64,000 bases of DNA from Tenacibaculum sp. 190524A02b (GTDB taxonomy: Bacteria > Bacteroidota > Bacteroidia > Flavobacteriales > Flavobacteriaceae): the NCBI RefSeq assembly GCF_964036645.1, contig NZ_OZ038525.1, forward strand, positions 4,964,001 through 5,028,000, written 5' to 3'. This document shows, one piece after another, positions 25,797 to 34,253 of the stretch. The notes under the pieces are model-generated. The model saw only the letters and a program-made list of their open reading frames with translations. It had not been told where the DNA came from and did no database searches. Each line of letters begins with the position of its first letter. The stretch's first letter is position 1. The position numbers and the translations under genes are program-made.

Positions 25797-26184
25797 TATA
25801 GTTTAGTAATGTTTTTATAGTAAAAAATAAGAGGTGCTCAGTTATGTTAGATTGAGTACTTGCAGGAACCTAAAATTGAAAACTTTATACGCTATGGGAA
25901 TATTGGAAAAAAGTTTAGATTTAAATTGTTCCGAATTTGTAACAGTTCCTTTTTTTATTATTAATTTTAACAGAAATGAAATCAAAATAAAAACAGCAGA
26001 CAAAAGGTTCTGAATTTCATTACACAAATTATTTTTCTTAATGATCACTACACGAATAATTTATGTAACCACACAACGCTAAATTTAGACCTTATACGTT
26101 TTGTGCAAGCAAAAAAAATACTCGTCCAATTTTCGGTTGCTGACTAAATTTTATCATAGTTACTTTGCATCAAAACATAAAAAG
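25797..26184. other. 388-bp intergenic region
   Basis: Contains a promoter for the PEP mutase-like gene at its right end. Short frames on both strands (such as a 39-codon frame starting near 25891 on the plus strand) lack any support. No repeats seen. Confidence 0.5.
26137..26167 (+). promoter_or_regulatory. putative promoter of the PEP mutase-like/ada operon
   Basis: TTG at 26137-26139 and TTACTTTG at 26160-26167, 20 bases apart, close to the Bacteroidetes TTG and TAnnTTTG consensus. The predicted start is about 10 bases before the ATG at 26185, leaving a short leader. Confidence 0.45.
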
Positions 26185-26940
26185 ATGGAGTTTAGAAATT
26201 TACACAGCCAAGATAAACCTTTATTAATTGGAAATGTTTGGGATGTACCAAGTGCAAAAACAGCCGAAAAGTTAAACTTTCAAGCAATTGGAACTTCGAG
26301 TTCCGCAATTGCATCAATTTTAGGGTATAAAGATGGTGAAGAAATGGAATTTTCTGAATTGGAATATTTCGTAAAGAAGATTGCTATAAACACAAACTTA
26401 CCTTTGTCAGTTGATTTAGAATCGGGATATAGTCGCAAACCAAAAGAAATTGTTAATCATATTAAAAGATTAGCAAAATTAGGAGTTGTTGGAATTAATA
26501 TCGAAGATAGTGTTGTTAACGAAAAACGGATTTTATTAAACGCTAAAGACTTCGCAAAGACACTTAAAGAAATAAAGAGGGAATTAAAAAAGGAAAATAT
26601 TGATGTTTTTATAAATGTGAGAACAGATACATTTATTTTACTTCAAGATAATGTAATTGAAGAAACAAAAAAAAGAATTCAACTTTATCAAAATGCTGGA
26701 GCAAATGGAATTTTCGTTCCTTGTATTGAGAAAGAAAATGACATTAAAGCAATAGTCGAATCAACAGATTTACCAATTAATGTAATGTGTATGCCTAACC
26801 TTCCAAATTTTGAGACATTAGCAAAATTAGGTGTAAAACGAATAAGTATGGGGAATTTCCTTTTTGACAAGATGTATGATAAATTTGAAGAAAGTTTACA
26901 AACTGTTATAAATCAAAGTTCATTTAAGTCAATATTTTAA
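26185..26940 (+). CDS. isocitrate lyase/PEP mutase superfamily enzyme
   Basis: The ATG at 26185 (MEFRNLHSQDKPLLIGNVWD) fits the family start; an in-frame TTG at 26101 overlaps the promoter. The TIM-barrel core is seen in GNVWDVPSAKTAEKL, IGTSSSAIASILGYKDGE, VDLESGYS (metal binding), INIEDSV and FVPCIEKENDI. Such proteins cleave or rearrange small 2-hydroxy or phosphonate acids; the lyase cysteine motif is absent, so the exact reaction is unknown. It shares an operon with ada (1 base apart). Confidence 0.85.
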   Translation: MEFRNLHSQDKPLLIGNVWDVPSAKTAEKLNFQAIGTSSSAIASILGYKDGEEMEFSELEYFVKKIAINTNLPLSVDLESGYSRKPKEIVNHIKRLAKLGVVGINIEDSVVNEKRILLNAKDFAKTLKEIKRELKKENIDVFINVRTDTFILLQDNVIEETKKRIQLYQNAGANGIFVPCIEKENDIKAIVESTDLPINVMCMPNLPNFETLAKLGVKRISMGNFLFDKMYDKFEESLQTVINQSSFKSIF

Positions 26941-26941
26941 A

Positions 26942-28000
26942 ATGCTGATTACAGACAATAACAAAATCGAAACTTATTATCAAGCTCTGTTAGATAGAAA
27001 ACAGAGCTTTGTAGGTATTTTCTTTGTAGGTGTAAAAACCACTTCCGTTTTTTGTATTGCAACTTGCCGAGCAAGAAAACCAAAATTGAAAAATGTAGAG
27101 TTTTATACTTCATTTAAGGAGGCTTTGGATAATGGATATAGACCTTGTAAAATTTGTAAACCAACGGAAAATGCAAATCAAGCACCTGAACAAGTCGAGA
27201 AAGCTATTATATTGGTAAAAGAAAATCCTAAAGACAAAATAACCGACTTTCAATTAAGAAAAAAAGGAATTAGTCCAGAGGTTGTGCGTAGATGGTTTAA
27301 AAATAATTATGGTATGACTTTTCAAGCATATCAAAGAATGTATAGAATAAACAATGCCTTTCAAGAACTGAAAAAAGGAAAGAATGCTACAGATACTGCT
27401 TTTGACACAAGTTACGAATCGTTAAGTGGTTTTGGGTACACTTTTAAAAAACTTGTAGGTAAATCACCAAAACAAATTAAAGATAAAAACATAATACTTA
27501 TTAACAGACTTACAACACCTTTAGGTCCAATGTTTGTTTGTGCAACAGATAATGGAATCTGTTTATTGGAATTTGTTGACAGAAGAATGCTCGAAACAGA
27601 ATTTAAAGATTTACAAAAATTATTGAAGGCTAATATTATTTTGGGCGAGAACGAACACATCAAACAAGTTAAGAAAGAGATTAAAGAATATTTTGAGGGG
27701 GTAAGAAAAAAATTTGACGTAAAACTTGAAACACCTGGAACTGATTTTCAAAATTCAGTTTGGAATTGTTTACAACAAATAGAATACGGAACAACAATAA
27801 CTTATCAAAAACAAGCAGAAAAAATCAACAAACCAAAAGCAATTAGAGCAGTTGCGTCCGCAAATGGTAACAATAGAACTTCTATTATTATACCTTGTCA
27901 TAGAGTAATTGGGAAAGATGGAAAAATGACTGGATATGGTGGAGGAATTGAGCGAAAGAAATGGCTAATTGAACACGAACGGAAGAATGCCTGTAAATAA
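26942..28000 (+). CDS. ada: Ada: methylated-DNA repair protein and AraC-type regulator
   Basis: Full-length three-part Ada (352 residues). The N-terminal zinc domain has Cys38, Cys42, Cys69 and Cys72 at exactly the E. coli positions (FCIATCRARKP, YRPCKICKP). An AraC HTH follows at about 85-165 (SPEVVRRWFKNNYGMTFQAY). The C-terminal methyltransferase has the acceptor Cys319 in IIPCHRVIG. It repairs O6-methylguanine and, when methylated at Cys38, activates the adaptive response. The upstream gene ends one base before the ATG, so both are co-expressed; the gene is likely autoregulated. Confidence 0.92.
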   Translation: MLITDNNKIETYYQALLDRKQSFVGIFFVGVKTTSVFCIATCRARKPKLKNVEFYTSFKEALDNGYRPCKICKPTENANQAPEQVEKAIILVKENPKDKITDFQLRKKGISPEVVRRWFKNNYGMTFQAYQRMYRINNAFQELKKGKNATDTAFDTSYESLSGFGYTFKKLVGKSPKQIKDKNIILINRLTTPLGPMFVCATDNGICLLEFVDRRMLETEFKDLQKLLKANIILGENEHIKQVKKEIKEYFEGVRKKFDVKLETPGTDFQNSVWNCLQQIEYGTTITYQKQAEKINKPKAIRAVASANGNNRTSIIIPCHRVIGKDGKMTGYGGGIERKKWLIEHERKNACK

Positions 28001-28009
28001 AACATAATA

Positions 28010-28390
28010 TTACCAAAAGATTTTGTAAGAATAACTACTGAAAAAATATGCTATCAAAATAAAGTCTGTTGTATATCCAAAATGATCACTAAAAGAGCTA
28101 GTATGCTGTAAATGTAAAAGTGGTCTTATAAAGAATACTAAAATAATACTCCCTATTAGAGCTGACCCTATATTAATAATTTAGAAAAGCTATAGAAAAT
28201 AAAAATAGTACATAATCAATTGATAAAACTACCAGAAAACCTTCTTTTTTCTGATAAATAAACTTGTGCTCAAAAACAAAATAAACTAGTAGAACCAAAC
28301 AACAAACAGTATAAAAACTCCTTATTTTTTATAATGGCTATATAAATCAGAATAACACAGAAAAATTGATCTTCTATTAGTAAAATAATT
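28010..28390 (-). pseudogene. decayed membrane-protein gene (two frameshifts)
   Basis: Reading leftward, three consecutive segments in different frames make one plausible hydrophobic protein: VILIYIAIIKNKEFLYCLLF (about 28375-28290), then EHKFIYQKKEGFLVVLSIDY continuing to IAFLN (about 28270-28190), then ALIGSIILVFFIRPLLHLQH onward to a stop at 28010-28012 (final residues SYKIFW). The three parts together form about 120 residues with at least three membrane helices. No intact start is visible. The gene is probably a relic that lies between ada and the defence cassette. Boundaries are approximate. Confidence 0.45.
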
Positions 28391-28497
28391 TAAATTTGGT
28401 AAACAGAAAAAAAGGGGGTAATCCTCATAATAAACCATAGGTAAAATGATACCGCATAGTTCAACTACGGGTTAAATCAAAATGCGCCTGCGGCTTA

Positions 28498-28520
28498 TAT
28501 GATTTAATCCTATAATGTTG
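28498..28520. repeat. 23-bp direct repeat, left edge of the defence cassette
   Basis: Matches 31711-31733 at 22 of 23 positions (TATGATTTAATC, then C or T, then TATAATGTTG). It ends in the sequence that leads into the TTGTATGCA half of an inverted repeat. The two copies bracket the ATPase and HNH genes, 3213 bp apart. Confidence 0.7.
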
Positions 28521-28526
28521 TATGCA
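28518..28526. repeat. TTGTATGCA, left arm of a flanking inverted repeat
   Basis: Its perfect reverse complement TGCATACAA is at 31344-31352, five bases after the HNH gene stop. With the following bases the match extends to 11 of 12. The arms frame the two-gene unit tightly. Confidence 0.6.
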
Positions 28527-28551
28527 ATTAAAAAACAGAAGAATTCAATAA

Positions 28552-30504
28552 GTGAAATTGACAAAAAAAATAAGGTTAAATATCCTGAGAATGCTTCTAT
28601 CAGAACAGGATTTATTTGGTGAATCTCAAGATGATATTAATATAATTGAGTTTTTGGATGAGATGCTTGACTTAAAATCTCTTCCCTCTGAAGATAGTAG
28701 GTATAACAATGCTTATGATGACGCCTTTCAGCATTTAGTTAATAATTACGATTGGGAGTACGAATATGTTCTTACAGAGAGATTCAATATTGTCGATGAA
28801 CTTGATGTTTTTCTTTCCTTTTTGAATAAGATTATTCATCCAAATATTAGAAATAATGATGATGACATTACGAGGTATTATTTATTAATCAACCCATATT
28901 TAGAAAAGGAAAATTTAACCTATTCCCTTGAATCATATACTGAAGAAGGCTTACCAGTTTATGTTGTTAAGGAAATAGACATAAAGAATGTAGTACCTTC
29001 TACAATAATTGAAAATAAAATTCCATTTTTCATTGATAATAATCCTGATGGATTTTATGATTATAAAGACACCCACAGAACTCCAGATTTATTCCCTTGT
29101 TTTGTTTTATCAAATAATAGTGGATGGAATGATTATGGTAATAGGTCAACGTACTATTTATATTTTTACCCAAACAGAGATGAATGCTTAAAAATAGGTT
29201 CTGTAAAAATTATTCATCAAGAAATAGATAACACTCCTGATATTTTAAATGAGAGCTTTACTGTATTAAATGAAAACTTTAGTTCTCTCGGTACAGAGTA
29301 TAGCTACTATGAAAATTTAAAATCAATATTTGATAAGACTTATGACAGTATTTTTTGGGCATTAAAGGATATTGCAATATTTCCCGACATTTTAGAGGAA
29401 TTTGAAAATCACTATTATTTTAGAAATTCTTTAATAAGGTATGATGAGCAAGAGCAGTTATTACGTGAAGTAAAGTATCGTCTTTATGATTACAACCTTA
29501 AAAACCTCTATAGTTTCCAGTATTCGTTCAAACCTAAATTTGCCGATGAACCAATAGATGTACATTTTGATTTTGATGCAAATAGAGCTATCCCAAGTAG
29601 AATTTTCGCATTAATTGGTAAAAATGGAACAGGAAAAACTCAATTAATTACTTCACTGCCAATTGATATTTCGAAGAAGAACAATGATGTTTTTACTCCA
29701 AAAACACCATTATTTAGTAAGGTAGTAGCGGTTTCATATAGCGCATTCGACTCATTTGATATTCCTAAAAAAACTGCGGATTTTAATTATGTCTATTGTG
29801 GTCTAAAGGATTCCAAAGGGGAACTTTACAGTGAAAAAGGTCTAAAATTAAGATTTCATAGCTCTTGGAAAAAAATAGCTACTAATAGAAGATTTGATAA
29901 ATGGCTTAATTTACTTCCTTTCTTTTTAGACCAAGAACTTATTAATGAATTTATAGTTGAAACAGAAGTTTCTTGGGAGTACACAGTTGATATAAAAGGC
30001 TTTAATAGCGTTAGTAAAAAACTTAGTTCCGGTCAAAGTATTCTCTTGTATATAATTACAGAGATTGTTGCAAATATTCGTTATGCTTCATTAGTTATTT
30101 ATGATGAGCCAGAAACACATCTGCATCCCAATGCTATATCTCAATTAATAAATGCTATATATAACCTTACTAATGAATTTCAATCTTATTGTATCTTAGC
30201 GACTCACTCACCACTTATAGTTAGGGAACTCCTTTCAAGCAATGTTTATATTATGGATAGAGAAGAATCCGTTTTAAGTGTTAGAAAGCCGATTTCAGAA
30301 ACATTTGGTGAAAACCTGACAGTAATTACTGAAGATATTTTTGGCAACAATAGTATTCCTAATCAATACAAAAAGATATTAACTCGTTTAGTTAAATCAG
30401 GTAAATCGTATGATGAAATAGTATCGTTAATCTCATCTGAAAATATTCCATTGAGCCTTAATACGAGAATCTATTTAAAAAGTATAATTGATGAGAAATC
30501 TTAA
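28552..30504 (+). CDS. Septu PtuA-like ABC-type ATPase with AbiJ-NTD3-like N-terminus
   Basis: The protein (650 residues, GTG start; the next Met is inside the domain) has two parts. Residues 1-140 resemble the AbiJ N-terminal domain 3 found in many defence and conflict genes: IEFLDEMLDLKSLPSEDSRY, QHLVNNYDWEYEYVL, ERF, and NKIIHPNIRNN in the expected order. Residues 330-580 form an SMC/ABC-like ATPase of the AAA_15 kind: Walker A GKNGTGKT (356-363), signature LSSGQ (491-495), Walker B LVIYDEPE (514-521) and switch His552. The following gene, an HNH nuclease, overlaps it by 17 bases, the pairing seen in Septu (PtuA-PtuB). Anti-phage function is inferred. Confidence 0.82.
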   Translation: MKLTKKIRLNILRMLLSEQDLFGESQDDINIIEFLDEMLDLKSLPSEDSRYNNAYDDAFQHLVNNYDWEYEYVLTERFNIVDELDVFLSFLNKIIHPNIRNNDDDITRYYLLINPYLEKENLTYSLESYTEEGLPVYVVKEIDIKNVVPSTIIENKIPFFIDNNPDGFYDYKDTHRTPDLFPCFVLSNNSGWNDYGNRSTYYLYFYPNRDECLKIGSVKIIHQEIDNTPDILNESFTVLNENFSSLGTEYSYYENLKSIFDKTYDSIFWALKDIAIFPDILEEFENHYYFRNSLIRYDEQEQLLREVKYRLYDYNLKNLYSFQYSFKPKFADEPIDVHFDFDANRAIPSRIFALIGKNGTGKTQLITSLPIDISKKNNDVFTPKTPLFSKVVAVSYSAFDSFDIPKKTADFNYVYCGLKDSKGELYSEKGLKLRFHSSWKKIATNRRFDKWLNLLPFFLDQELINEFIVETEVSWEYTVDIKGFNSVSKKLSSGQSILLYIITEIVANIRYASLVIYDEPETHLHPNAISQLINAIYNLTNEFQSYCILATHSPLIVRELLSSNVYIMDREESVLSVRKPISETFGENLTVITEDIFGNNSIPNQYKKILTRLVKSGKSYDEIVSLISSENIPLSLNTRIYLKSIIDEKS

Positions 30505-31339
30505 TGTATACAATGATAGCACATCAGATTTCTTAGATGAGGTTATAGCATCAAAAAGAAATTCTTCGAAAGACCCTGATTATAAACAAAGAGTAAATCT
30601 ACTTTCTCCTAATATAAAAGTGCTTTATAATAATTACGATACGGCTCATAATACAAATAATCACGTAAGTTTAATTCCAAATGGGTATGTAAATCAAGAA
30701 AAAGAGGATCTATTAAAACTATATACTTCAGGCAATTCACGTTTAGTAAAATTAAAAAATAGCATTACGACTGTTTTAGATAATAGAGCTATGAACACTT
30801 GTCAATATTGTACTATTGCACCAGTTGGCTCCTTAGACCATATTGTTCCTAAAGGTGAGTTTCCCGAATTTTCAGTTAACCCAAAGAATTTATTACCTGC
30901 GTGTACCACTTGTAACAGCCATAAAAATGAAAATTGGAAAGAGAATAATAAAACTATTTTCCTAAATCTTTATACGGACATTTTACCAAATGACCAGTAT
31001 TTATTTGTCGATTTGGTTATCACTGCAAATAACATACAACCAACTTTTGAATTACGGAATATTAATAATATAAATCCTGATTTTTTTGATTTATTAGAGA
31101 ATCACTATTCACGTTTACACTTACCTCAAAGATTTAAAAAAGAGAGCCATAAAATTATATCAGAGTTGACAAACTTAATATCTGCAAGTAGTCGTCTTCT
31201 TGATGAAAACCAAATCAAACAACTCGTCTTAACCAAAATTAATGATGATAAATCTGTATTTGGTAGTAATTACTATAAATCAATTTTAGAAGAAACTTTA
31301 ATAAATAATCAAACCTATTTAAATAGTGTATTAATATAA
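30488..31339 (+). CDS. HNH endonuclease, PtuB-like
   Basis: The protein (283 residues) has a zinc-ribbon HNH core: Cys105 and Cys108 in NTCQYC, the catalytic DHIVPKGE (Asp117, His118), asparagine-containing NPKNLLPACTTCN with Cys139 and Cys142, and His145. The rest is helical without known motif. The start is 17 bases inside the ATPase gene, suggesting a tight stoichiometric complex, as for PtuA and PtuB in Septu. It is predicted to cleave nucleic acid during phage infection. The gene is directly followed by the right arm of the flanking inverted repeat. Confidence 0.82.
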   Translation: MMRNLNVYNDSTSDFLDEVIASKRNSSKDPDYKQRVNLLSPNIKVLYNNYDTAHNTNNHVSLIPNGYVNQEKEDLLKLYTSGNSRLVKLKNSITTVLDNRAMNTCQYCTIAPVGSLDHIVPKGEFPEFSVNPKNLLPACTTCNSHKNENWKENNKTIFLNLYTDILPNDQYLFVDLVITANNIQPTFELRNINNINPDFFDLLENHYSRLHLPQRFKKESHKIISELTNLISASSRLLDENQIKQLVLTKINDDKSVFGSNYYKSILEETLINNQTYLNSVLI

Positions 31340-31765
31340 AAACTGCATACAATAACTAAGCGTATGGCGTGCTGATAGGTTAACGCTATATATATGTCTT
31401 GTTGACTGATCCAGAATATGGTAAGGGGTAAAACGACTTTTTTAGCTATTTTATTTTCAGTTATTTAGTGGCAATTTTTTAGATTTATTTATGAGTTTTT
31501 ATATTTTGATTTTAAATCATTTAAAAACAAACACTACAAATTCAAGTCACTTTTGTGCCTGTTTTAAAAGTCCATATTTATTCTTTTTATTTTTCCCCAG
31601 CTCTCCCACGAATCTTTTCATGTGGTGATTATGAGTAAGAAACAATATAAAGAGAAATAGGTATTTTAGATGATATTATTATTTTTAGAAAATTAATATG
31701 CATAAGGTTTTATGATTTAATCTTATAATGTTGATATTCATATAGAAGTAACATCCGAAATTTAA
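31340..31765. other. 426-bp spacer with cassette boundary repeats
   Basis: Contains TGCATACAA (31344-31352) just after the HNH gene and the right copy of the 23-bp direct repeat at its far end. A 24-codon frame on the minus strand (31621 to 31547, MKRFVGELGKNKKNKYG) has no support. The rest is AT-rich. Confidence 0.55.
31711..31733. repeat. 23-bp direct repeat, right edge of the defence cassette
   Basis: Right copy of the repeat at 28498, with one mismatch. It lies 33 bases before the AraC gene's start, so it may also form part of that gene's promoter region. Confidence 0.7.
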
Positions 31766-32512
31766 TTGAATAATACTAAAACATATTGTCCAAATTATCC
31801 GCTTAACCAATTTATAAATGCAATATGGGTAAGTCAATCAGATAATTATGAAATTCAAACAATTCATTACGCACCTTTGTTCACGGAATTGATTTTCAAT
31901 TATGGTGACTCATTTTCTGTAAATGGGCAAAATGTTGAGGAATTTAATTTTCAGAATAACCATCAAATATTATCGGGGCTAAAAACAAAACCATTTCATA
32001 CACAAGTTTCGGGCAAGCATCTTAACGTTGGACTCATCTTAAAACCGTTTTGTTATGGATTAATAGCAAAGCAAATTAACAGTTCAATAATTGGAAATTT
32101 ATCTGAAATCCTGTTTGAACAGTTTTTTATAAAAACAAAACCAGATTTAAAAAAAATTGAAGTAGAGTTGTTTAAATTATTTCAAAACTCACACTTAGAA
32201 AATGATTTGATAAAATTTGAGACCTATCTAAATAAAAAAATAGTTGAACCAAAGAGAATAAAGGATTTTAATAAGTTAATTTCGATTTCTCAAAAGAGTT
32301 TTATTCAAAAATTCAAGAATACTTTTCATATAGCACCAAACGAATACGTGAGATTAAAACAAGTCAATCACGCAATAATTAAACTTAAAACCAATAAATA
32401 TAAAAACCTCACAAGTTTAGGTCTTGACTGTGGTTTTTATGACCAATCACATTTTATAAGAACATTTAAAAAATATAGTGGATTAACACCAAAACAATTT
32501 ATGAAAGGGTAA
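31766..32512 (+). CDS. AraC-family transcriptional regulator
   Basis: The start is TTG at 31766 (NNTKTYCPNYPLNQFINAIW fits the usual family opening and no ATG is available). An N-terminal ligand domain of about 150 residues (DUF6597-like) precedes the AraC HTH at about 160-248 (ISIAPNEYVRLKQVNHAIIK-like helix, then FYDQSHFIRTFKKYSGLTPKQF). It is followed 66 bases later by the dihydrofolate reductase-like gene, which is probably its target. Confidence 0.82.
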   Translation: MNNTKTYCPNYPLNQFINAIWVSQSDNYEIQTIHYAPLFTELIFNYGDSFSVNGQNVEEFNFQNNHQILSGLKTKPFHTQVSGKHLNVGLILKPFCYGLIAKQINSSIIGNLSEILFEQFFIKTKPDLKKIEVELFKLFQNSHLENDLIKFETYLNKKIVEPKRIKDFNKLISISQKSFIQKFKNTFHIAPNEYVRLKQVNHAIIKLKTNKYKNLTSLGLDCGFYDQSHFIRTFKKYSGLTPKQFMKG

Positions 32513-32544
32513 ATTCTGTACAATTTCAAAGCATAGGAATCATT

Positions 32545-32552
32545 TAATTTTG
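32545..32552 (+). promoter_or_regulatory. putative -7 box of the DHFR-like gene
   Basis: TAATTTTG matches TAnnTTTG and sits 27 bases before the ATG at 32579. No strong -33 element is seen. Confidence 0.35.
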
Positions 32553-32578
32553 CATTTAACTTTAAACAAAGTACAGAT

Positions 32579-33118
32579 ATGGATAAAAAAAATAAAGTGT
32601 TTATAGCAACAAGTTTGGATGGTTATATTGCTGACAAAAAAGGCAGAATTGATTGGTTACAATCTATTCCAAATCCAAACAACAATGATATGGGATATGT
32701 AAAATTCTCTAAAGGAATTGACGCACTTGTTATGGGACGAACGACTTTTGAAACCGTAATTAGTTTTGATGTTCCTTGGCCTTACACGAAACCTGTTTTT
32801 GTATTGAGTAATAAACTTAAAGAAATACCTGAATCTCATAAAGAAAAGGCTTTTTTAGTTAACGGAACTCTAACAGAAATTTTAGAGCAAATTCACGGAA
32901 GAGGATATGAGAGGTTATATATTGATGGAGGAACAACAATTAGAAATTTCTTAAAGGAAGACTTGATTGATGAAATGGTTCTTACGACTATTCCGATTTT
33001 ATTAGGTGGTGGTTCTTCATTGTTTACTGAATTACCAAACGAGCAGAAGTATGAGTTGATTGAAACAAAAACCTATTTAAACCAAATAGTGCAAAATTGT
33101 TATAAGCGGAAAAGATAA
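32579..33118 (+). CDS. dihydrofolate reductase-family protein (RibD C-terminal type)
   Basis: The 179-residue protein has the DHFR-like RibD_C pattern: KVFIATSLDGYIADKKGRID at the start, ALVMGRTTFET, PVFVLSN, LYIDGGTTIRNFL and TTIPILLGGGSSLF near the end. It probably binds NADPH; whether it reduces folate or another substrate is unknown, as these proteins often lack classical DHFR activity. It follows an AraC regulator and precedes a terminator. Confidence 0.85.
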   Translation: MDKKNKVFIATSLDGYIADKKGRIDWLQSIPNPNNNDMGYVKFSKGIDALVMGRTTFETVISFDVPWPYTKPVFVLSNKLKEIPESHKEKAFLVNGTLTEILEQIHGRGYERLYIDGGTTIRNFLKEDLIDEMVLTTIPILLGGGSSLFTELPNEQKYELIETKTYLNQIVQNCYKRKR

Positions 33119-33180
33119 AATACGAAAGGTAAACAAAGGTAACCATTGTATAGGATCACGGTTTTGTAAAAAGTAATGTT

Positions 33181-33212
33181 AAATAAACCTTTTTAAGAAG
33201 GGTTTATTTTTT
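33181..33212 (+). terminator. intrinsic terminator after the DHFR-like gene
   Basis: AAATAAACCTT pairs with AAGGGTTTATTT (one bulged base) around a short loop TTTAAG, followed by T residues. Confidence 0.7.
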
Positions 33213-33376
33213 ACAAACACAAATATTGAATTAAGGAGCTAAAAAATGAGGTAAACTCTACTTTGCTGTAGCTTTTTCATTTTATTAAAGTATATTGTAA
33301 TCGGAAAAGTAGTTGCATAAAAAATTGCTAGTGCTTATATACAAAACTATTGACATTTGAACTACAACTAAGATAA

Positions 33377-34189
33377 ATGAATGAATTATTTGAAACGTTT
33401 AAGCCACAAAATTCGATTGTTAAAAAATTCGTTGATTATTATTATTTAGACATAAAACCAGATAATGTAACTAGTGAGTTTCAATGTTTTCCTCATTTTA
33501 ATAATACCATCTCACTTTATAAGTCTCATATTCGCTTAAAAGATAGAGAAATGGTATTTGATAAAAATGCAAAACCGTATCAGATTTTTACACCTTTACG
33601 TGAAAATATTTTAACTGTAAAACAATTAGGAAAACTACATAGAGTAGTAGTTGTGTTCCATCCTTTAGGGGTTCAACAGTTTTATAGAGGGTTAGATTTT
33701 TCAAATTATATAACAGACGTTAAGTTTTTTTCTGAAAAAGAACTTGAACAACTTTTTTCAACGGAAAAAACAGAAGTTCTCATTAATTTACTTGATAAAT
33801 TCTTAGAAAAGAGATTAATTAAATTTGATAGCCCGGTAGTAGAAAAATCACTTCAATACATTTTCAACCACTATGAAAATTTTTCAGTATCGGAAATTTC
33901 AAAAGAACTTGGAGTTAGTAGACAGCATTTAACTAGAGTTTTTAAATCTCATTTAGGAGTTTCTTTAAAAAAATTTCATGAGATTTTTGTTTTTAGGAAA
34001 ACTATAAATAAAAAACTTTCTGAAAAATCAAACCAAAATTTTGCAGAAATAGCTTACGAGTTTAACTTTAGTGATCAGTCTCACTTAATTAAAACTTATA
34101 AAAACCTTACTAAATATACCCCTAAATCTTTTTTTGATAAAGGAACACTTTTAGATAAGAAATACACCTTTTGGCATCTTAAACCCTAA
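33377..34189 (+). CDS. AraC-family transcriptional regulator
   Basis: Typical two-domain arrangement in 270 residues: an AraC N-terminal ligand domain (HRVVVVFHPLGVQQFY in the middle) and an AraC HTH at about 165-255 (EISKELGVSRQHLTRVFKSH and FNFSDQSHLIKTYKNLTKYT). It lies 64 bases upstream of an erythromycin-esterase-like gene and may regulate it. Confidence 0.85.
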   Translation: MNELFETFKPQNSIVKKFVDYYYLDIKPDNVTSEFQCFPHFNNTISLYKSHIRLKDREMVFDKNAKPYQIFTPLRENILTVKQLGKLHRVVVVFHPLGVQQFYRGLDFSNYITDVKFFSEKELEQLFSTEKTEVLINLLDKFLEKRLIKFDSPVVEKSLQYIFNHYENFSVSEISKELGVSRQHLTRVFKSHLGVSLKKFHEIFVFRKTINKKLSEKSNQNFAEIAYEFNFSDQSHLIKTYKNLTKYTPKSFFDKGTLLDKKYTFWHLKP

Positions 34190-34226
34190 TGTTCCTTTTT
34201 TACAATTTTTTTAATGAATACTCTTT

Positions 34227-34234
34227 TACTTTTG
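34227..34234 (+). promoter_or_regulatory. putative -7 box of the esterase-like gene
   Basis: TACTTTTG fits TAnnTTTG, 20 bases before the ATG at 34254. No clean TTG -33 element is seen. Confidence 0.35.
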
Positions 34235-34253
34235 CGTTATTAAAATATAAAAC

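Noticed and set aside
25842..26048. 68-codon minus-strand frame in the spacer before the PEP mutase-like gene
   Set aside because: Hydrophobic part is short, no start context, and the plus strand has an equally long unsupported frame.
31547..31621. 24-codon minus-strand frame in the cassette spacer
   Set aside because: No signal, motif or promoter; composition is compatible with chance in AT-rich DNA.
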